From: Pratylenchus scribneri | Taxonomy: Eukaryota; Nematoda; Chromadorea; Rhabditida; Pratylenchidae | DNA: 64,000 nt | Assembly (NCBI GenBank): GCA_030063045.1 | Contig: JAQSEB010000042.1 | Location: forward strand, 1,426,001-1,490,000 | Direction: 5' to 3' | Part shown: one piece after another, positions 59,836 through 64,000 of the stretch | Layout: each line of letters opens with the position of its first letter | Position numbering within the stretch: the stretch's first letter is position 1 | Position numbers and translations under genes: made by a program | Notes under the pieces: generated by a model | The model's input: the letters and a program-made list of their open reading frames with translations, nothing else | What the model was told of the DNA's origin: nothing | Database searches by the model: none

Positions 59836-61540
59836 TTTTGAGCTTTTGAATGGAAATTTGCTTCCGTATTGGTTGCTTCCTTGTTGAGCTATTGTAAATC
59901 ACAATTCCAGCAGAATGTCCAAAATGTTTAAAATAATACTATTCAACCAAACCTTCAAAATCTGAATTATTTTTTTTTCATTATTTTATTATCCTTCATT
60001 AACGCATTTGCAGTTTGCACCCAATCAAATGGATTAATTTTCACATTCTGCTAAATGAGTCTTTGAAAATAAGTTTATTATTATTTTATTTCAAAATAAA
60101 TTATTAATAGAACTTTGTTGAGCCAATAATAAGGCCAGCCAGTCCTTTTCTGACATTGTTGCAGCATCGATCAATTATATATTTCCCTAAGAAGAGCAAC
60201 CTTTGAAACAATAATTAATTTATTAACCAACTATATAACCAAAATAAAACCAGAAAATCGTAGTTTGTTTTAGGTTTATAGTCCATAATTCCATAAATAT
60301 CCAATAAATGGCCAATCCTTTTGATGTCATTTTGTAGGCAATTTGGATTTTTGTAGGCAATGTTATGCCTATAAAAATGTTATTATAAAATGATCCAATA
60401 GAATTCATTGCCGCTAGTCCATTTCATTTCCATTTGATGTGCCCTCAAGCGTCGTAATGAGATGAGGAAAATTCATTATATCGATGAAGAATTTATAAAC
60501 ACAATTCACAATGCTGTATGCAAATTTTATTAAATCAATAAGGTTTTTATTGGTCTTTTATTGGATTTTTATGTTATTAAGGAAGAAAAATCCACATCCA
60601 CATCATCGATATGATGTTTCCTATTGCGTATCCATGGCCACCAAGCATCCATGGTTAAGCAGAAAGCATCAAGGCAGAGCAAAGGAAAAATGATGATAAA
60701 ATAATATACTAATAGAGCTATCTAACCAGCTAGCTAGCAGCCTTGTATGCGAATGTCAAAAACAGCAGCAGCAGGTGTCACCGAGGCGAGAGTCAATAAA
60801 GAAGCCGCCCGCCACATGGCTTTTTTTCATGCGAGAACGAGGGTCATGAGAATATCGATAAGCGAAATAGTGTTTGAATGAAATTTTCAACTAGAAAGCA
60901 AAAGAACAGAGAGGCAGTATGTTAAAAAGTGTTTGTTTTATTCTGTTTGTTTGGTCGGCAAGAGTGGAGAAATGGGGGTTTTTTGTGTCACTTCCAACGC
61001 ATCTGTCATTTGCCCCCTTTTGCCAAATAAATTCCCTTTTTTCTCCTTAAGGATAAGCAGCCGCTACATTAAAAATATTCCCCCATATAAGAAACCCTTC
61101 CAAAAAACAACCAATTTCCCCTTTTGGAATGAAAAAAAATATAGGATTCCCTCAAAATAAATTTAAAAAAATTTAAGTTGCTCAAAAAGAAATTAAATTG
61201 GATCAATAGAGATAAAATTATTCTAATTTCTTCAAAAATAAAAATATTCCTCGGGTTCCTCCCAAAATTGAAAAAAGGTAATTAATTTTTTGGATGAAAT
61301 ATAAATTATTATTCTGGAATCTCAGATTTTTATTATTCATTTTCTTTCAAAATTAATCTTGTCATAGCTCTTACTCTTCAATTCCTTCATTCTTTTCTCT
61401 TTTTAAACCATTTTTAACCTGGAGAATCAATTTTTATCATGTACCTGGGCCCCTGAACAAGATGAATGAAGGTTTTCTAAAATTCTTTCCGCCGCCGAAG
61501 CCCACTTATTCCCTACGAACTACATTAATAACAACGAAAT
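59836..61540. other. No gene recognised
   Basis: Between the 7TM receptor and the coiled-coil gene. Short frames (60223-60408 minus, 60511-60693 plus, 60933-61160 plus) show no domain. A patch at 60760-60900 is richer in G+C with a CAGCAGCAGCAG run. The first exon or promoter of the coiled-coil gene is probably in the last few hundred bases. Confidence 0.4.
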
Positions 61541-61552
61541 TACATTTTCAGA

Positions 61553-63083
61553 TTGAACTTTTCGTCATCATTGAAACAATACAAAACAGTGCCTGCTGCC
61601 TACGAAATGTCCTTTGATCATCTCAATGGATTGCTGGTAAATTTTGGGAAAGATGGGAACATCTTGATTAAATTTAAATGTTTTAATTCAGAGAACACAG
61701 CGACAACGGCTTCAAGCAGGTTGGGATGTGGAGAGGGAAATGGCCGCACAAAAACAACACGAACTTCAAAATCAACTTAATGAGTTGAACAACTTCAAAA
61801 ACACAATCAATGAGGTGTTTGAAGCGAGGAAGGCAGAATGGGAGAAAACTTCAAAAAGCAACGAGAAGAAGCTGAAGGATGATTTGGAAGCAAAATGGAA
61901 GACCAAAGTTGGCAACTTGACGAAACACATTGAAAAACTTGAAGCGAAGAAACAAGAAGAATTGAACGAATTGACTGAAAAGATGAAGAAAATGGAAGCC
62001 GAAAACAAAGAAATGAGCAAATTGGTTGAGAAGATGAAAAATGAGGACGCGATGAAGCAGGAAGAAATTGACAAATTGGCCAAAATAATGAAGAAATTGG
62101 AAGTAAAGAATGCACAATTGGTTGAGAAGGTGAAAAATGATGAGGCCATTAAGCAAGAGACAGCCAAATTGATTGACCAAATGACGGTAGAAATGGAAGA
62201 ATTGAAGAAATTGCACAGCAATGAAATGGCACAAATTAAGCATGAAAAGGAGGAGAGTGAACTCCGTTGTAATGGTTTGGAGAAACGTAAGCCAATATTA
62301 GGGAGTGAAAAATGAAAAAAAAATCCGAAATTATTCCAGAACTGGAGTTACTCATGAAACAAAATGTGGGCAATCAAATAGAATGTAGCCGCCATCAATC
62401 AAAACGGGAACATCAAATCGAGTCAGAGAACAATGAGGCAAAAGTGAGCCCGAAGCGGCAAAAAATGTAGAGAATAAAATAATTGATTATTTTTGATATA
62501 TTGTATTTTAGTGATTCGAATGCCACTCCATTGCCAGTGAAAAATGAGACAAACCCGGACAATTTCGATGCTGATGAAATCACATATATTGGAACGATAA
62601 AGGGACCCGAAATCAAAACGCCGAAAGTTCCTTTTGTTGCCCAGCAGCAAAATTCACAAATGACACCTTCACCCATCATCCAAAGGGGAATTGTTGGGTC
62701 GGCGGTGACTTTGAGCACTCGAGAGAAATTGCAAAATGCCGAATCACAGAAAATGGCACATCAACAATCACTTGCCACACATCCATCACCTCAACAAATT
62801 GGACATTCTTCGGTGAGTCATAAAATAAATGAAAGAAAAATATTTTGGATTCATTTTCAGGCGCAATCCAATAATTTGCCTGCTCAAACTTTTGGCAATT
62901 GCATGGACAGTCGATTGGGTATGTTATTAATTTAGTAATTAATTTCAAATATTGAAAAATAACTAATATAAAAAAAATATGCTTTTTTATTAATTTTCCA
63001 AATCAAATTCAGCAGATTTGAGTCATCGCCTCAATCAACTTGTTCAGCAGGAGATGCCAACACATCCGTACAAACAGCCTTGA
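61553..63083 (+). CDS. Coiled-coil protein, unknown function; 5' end uncertain
   Basis: Exons join in frame from an acceptor at 61552 to TGA ending 63083. The first visible exon gives NFSSSLKQYKTVPAAYEMSF; the true start may be the ATG at 61607 or lie in an earlier exon. The second exon (61692-62287) encodes a continuous coiled coil of about 180 residues rich in Lys and Glu (EKLEAKKQEELNELTEKMKK). Then come an exon with a basic cluster (EAKVSPKRQK, possibly nuclear), a disordered exon (PLPVKNETNPDNFDADEITY, with QQQN and HPSPQQ stretches) and a short end (ADLSHRLNQLVQQEMPTHPY). No signal peptide or membrane segment. No domain beyond the coiled coil is recognised. The heptads on the opposite strand create long shadow frames. 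Confidence 0.6.
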
Positions 63084-63884
63084 CAAATTCCAGAATTTGA
63101 CCTGATGAGAATAGGACGATTCAAAAATTATTTTCTTACCATGACATTGCCTCCGAAATATTCCAGATATCACATTAAATCCGTCCCAATCCCCTTCTAC
63201 CCACAAATATTATGATTCCTATTTTTGTATTCCTTTCCTTCCTTATTGATTTTGATCCATTTATTATTTGTCTCATTAAGCCAATCCAATCCTAAATCCT
63301 TCCCAATTTATCCCCACCACCCATTACAAATATGATTCGTATTTTTGGATTTGATTATTCCTTCAATTTGACTTATCCATTCAATGTGTTTCCACAGCAA
63401 ATCCACCCATTATTTTGATCTTACTTATATGAATTTTATTGCCTATATATTTCTTAATAAATTTGTCTCCTATAAATGCAAGAAAATCACTTATTGACCC
63501 ACAATAAAATGTTTTTAATATTTTTAATAAAATATGAAAAATGTGAAATGAATGGAAAATTATTTTGAATTGGCATAAAATAAATTCATTAGAGAACAAA
63601 TTGCGTTGATTTTTATTATTTTTGTTGATGAATTTTAGGTGGAAATTTTGATTGGTAATTTCGGACAAATTTTATGGATGGATTTAAGTAGAATGCATTG
63701 AAAAATGTATGCCGCACTTTAATATTGGGGGAAATATATAGGATTAATCAAAAATATGATAATTGGTGGAAAAATAAAGGCATTTAAGTGGATGGTGGAT
63801 AAATTGGAAATAAAATATTAAGCAAAATAGATGCAAAATTGGCAAGTAAATAAAATTAAAATGGTGGGTCTGATGAACAGTTGT
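63084..63884. other. Convergent intergenic region, no gene recognised
   Basis: Contains two imperfect copies of ATGATTCSTATTTTTG near 63211 and 63331 and otherwise AT-rich sequence. A 95-codon minus frame (63381-63668) has no domain. Confidence 0.45.
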
Positions 63885-64000
63885 TTATATTTTCTGCCTC
63901 CTTAGCACCAATCGAACTTGTTGCCTCTCTTTGATTAGCCCAATTGCCCGTTCATGGGTCATTCCATCCGTCGATTCGCCGTCAATTTCCATCAATTGAT
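63885..64000 (-). CDS. C-terminus of a PDZ-domain protein, runs off the right edge
   Basis: The minus-strand frame entering at 63998 reads QLMEIDGESTDGMTHERAIG then LIKERQQVRLVLRRQKI and a TAA at 63887-63885. This is the end of a PDZ domain: the ING/IDGEST turn, the MTHERAI helix and the last strand VRLVL. In PDZ scaffolds this helix lines the peptide-binding groove, and the His at its start (MTH) indicates class I binding of S/T-x-hydrophobic C-termini. The domain lies at the very C-terminus, with five residues after it. The rest of the protein is outside the window; MAGI-like or other multi-PDZ scaffolds are possible. Confidence 0.8.
   Translation of the reverse strand, partial: QLMEIDGESTDGMTHERAIGLIKERQQVRLVLRRQKI

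Noticed and set aside
61772..62243. Minus-strand frames of 102-149 codons rich in Phe, Ser and Leu
   Set aside because: Shadows of the Lys/Glu-rich coiled coil encoded on the plus strand.

Overview
This window looks like nuclear DNA of a plant-parasitic nematode, most likely a cyst-type nematode (Heteroderidae) or close relative. The reasons are: AT-rich sequence; genes cut into many small exons by short AT-rich introns, several with GC-AG ends; a secreted family-53 glycosyl hydrolase (beta-1,4-galactanase), known in animals mainly from cyst nematodes; a secreted SPRY protein resembling the SPRYSEC effector group; and nematode-style serpentine receptors. The species cannot be fixed from the sequence alone. 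All exon structures were built by hand from splice sites, reading frame and family resemblance.

Layout: (1) 0.6-3.5 kb, minus strand: 5' part of a RhoGEF (DH domain) gene running off the left edge. (2) 3.5-15.5 kb: no convincing protein gene. It holds a diverged inverted pair of small RNA genes with pol III type 3 promoters (9.3-9.57 kb plus; 13.0-13.24 kb minus), a TA-flanked element with a nested foldback (10.8-12.2 kb) and a 24-bp minisatellite (14.0-14.9 kb). (3) 15.56-16.02 kb: a tiny gene made of symmetric 39-51 nt micro-exons, each encoding a repeat ending in FGN. (4) 16.2-21.7 kb: an unusual block bounded by inverted arrays of a CCGGA-rich repeat, enclosing a secreted-protein gene (minus) and a degraded FLYWCH/MULE transposase gene (plus) that begins with a signal peptide. 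(5) 22.1-23.4 kb: secreted coiled-coil plus SPRY protein. (6) 23.6-25.9 kb, minus: prolyl 4-hydroxylase and an adjacent small membrane protein that may be its N-terminus. (7) 27.2-31.9 kb: multipass membrane protein with a hAT-type MITE in an intron. (8) 32.9-35.1 kb, minus: retromer subunit VPS26. (9) 35.5-43.3 kb: kinesin-2 motor subunit (KIF3A/KLP-20 type) with introns full of repeats, including a 1.6-kb satellite. (10) 43.7-44.1 kb, minus: a ~312-nt RNA gene with the same promoter element as the inverted pair. (11) 46.1-47.0 kb: a 932-bp near-perfect palindrome (PIF/Harbinger-like MITE). (12) 47.3-49.2 kb, minus: SPSB3-like SPRY/SOCS-box protein. (13) 52.9-54.8 kb: the GH53 galactanase. 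(14) 56.1-59.4 kb: a 7TM receptor. (15) 61.5-63.1 kb: coiled-coil protein. (16) 63.9 kb to the end, minus: C-terminus of a PDZ protein.

Housekeeping genes (VPS26, kinesin-2, RhoGEF, SPSB3, P4H) are interleaved with candidate parasitism genes (GH53, secreted SPRY, the secreted gene next to the MULE) and dense transposon debris. Prolyl 4-hydroxylase would serve collagen modification, kinesin-2 intraflagellar transport in sensory cilia, and the 7TM receptor probably chemosensation. The strongest candidates for something undescribed are the micro-exon repeat gene and the set of three pol III-type RNA genes sharing one upstream element.
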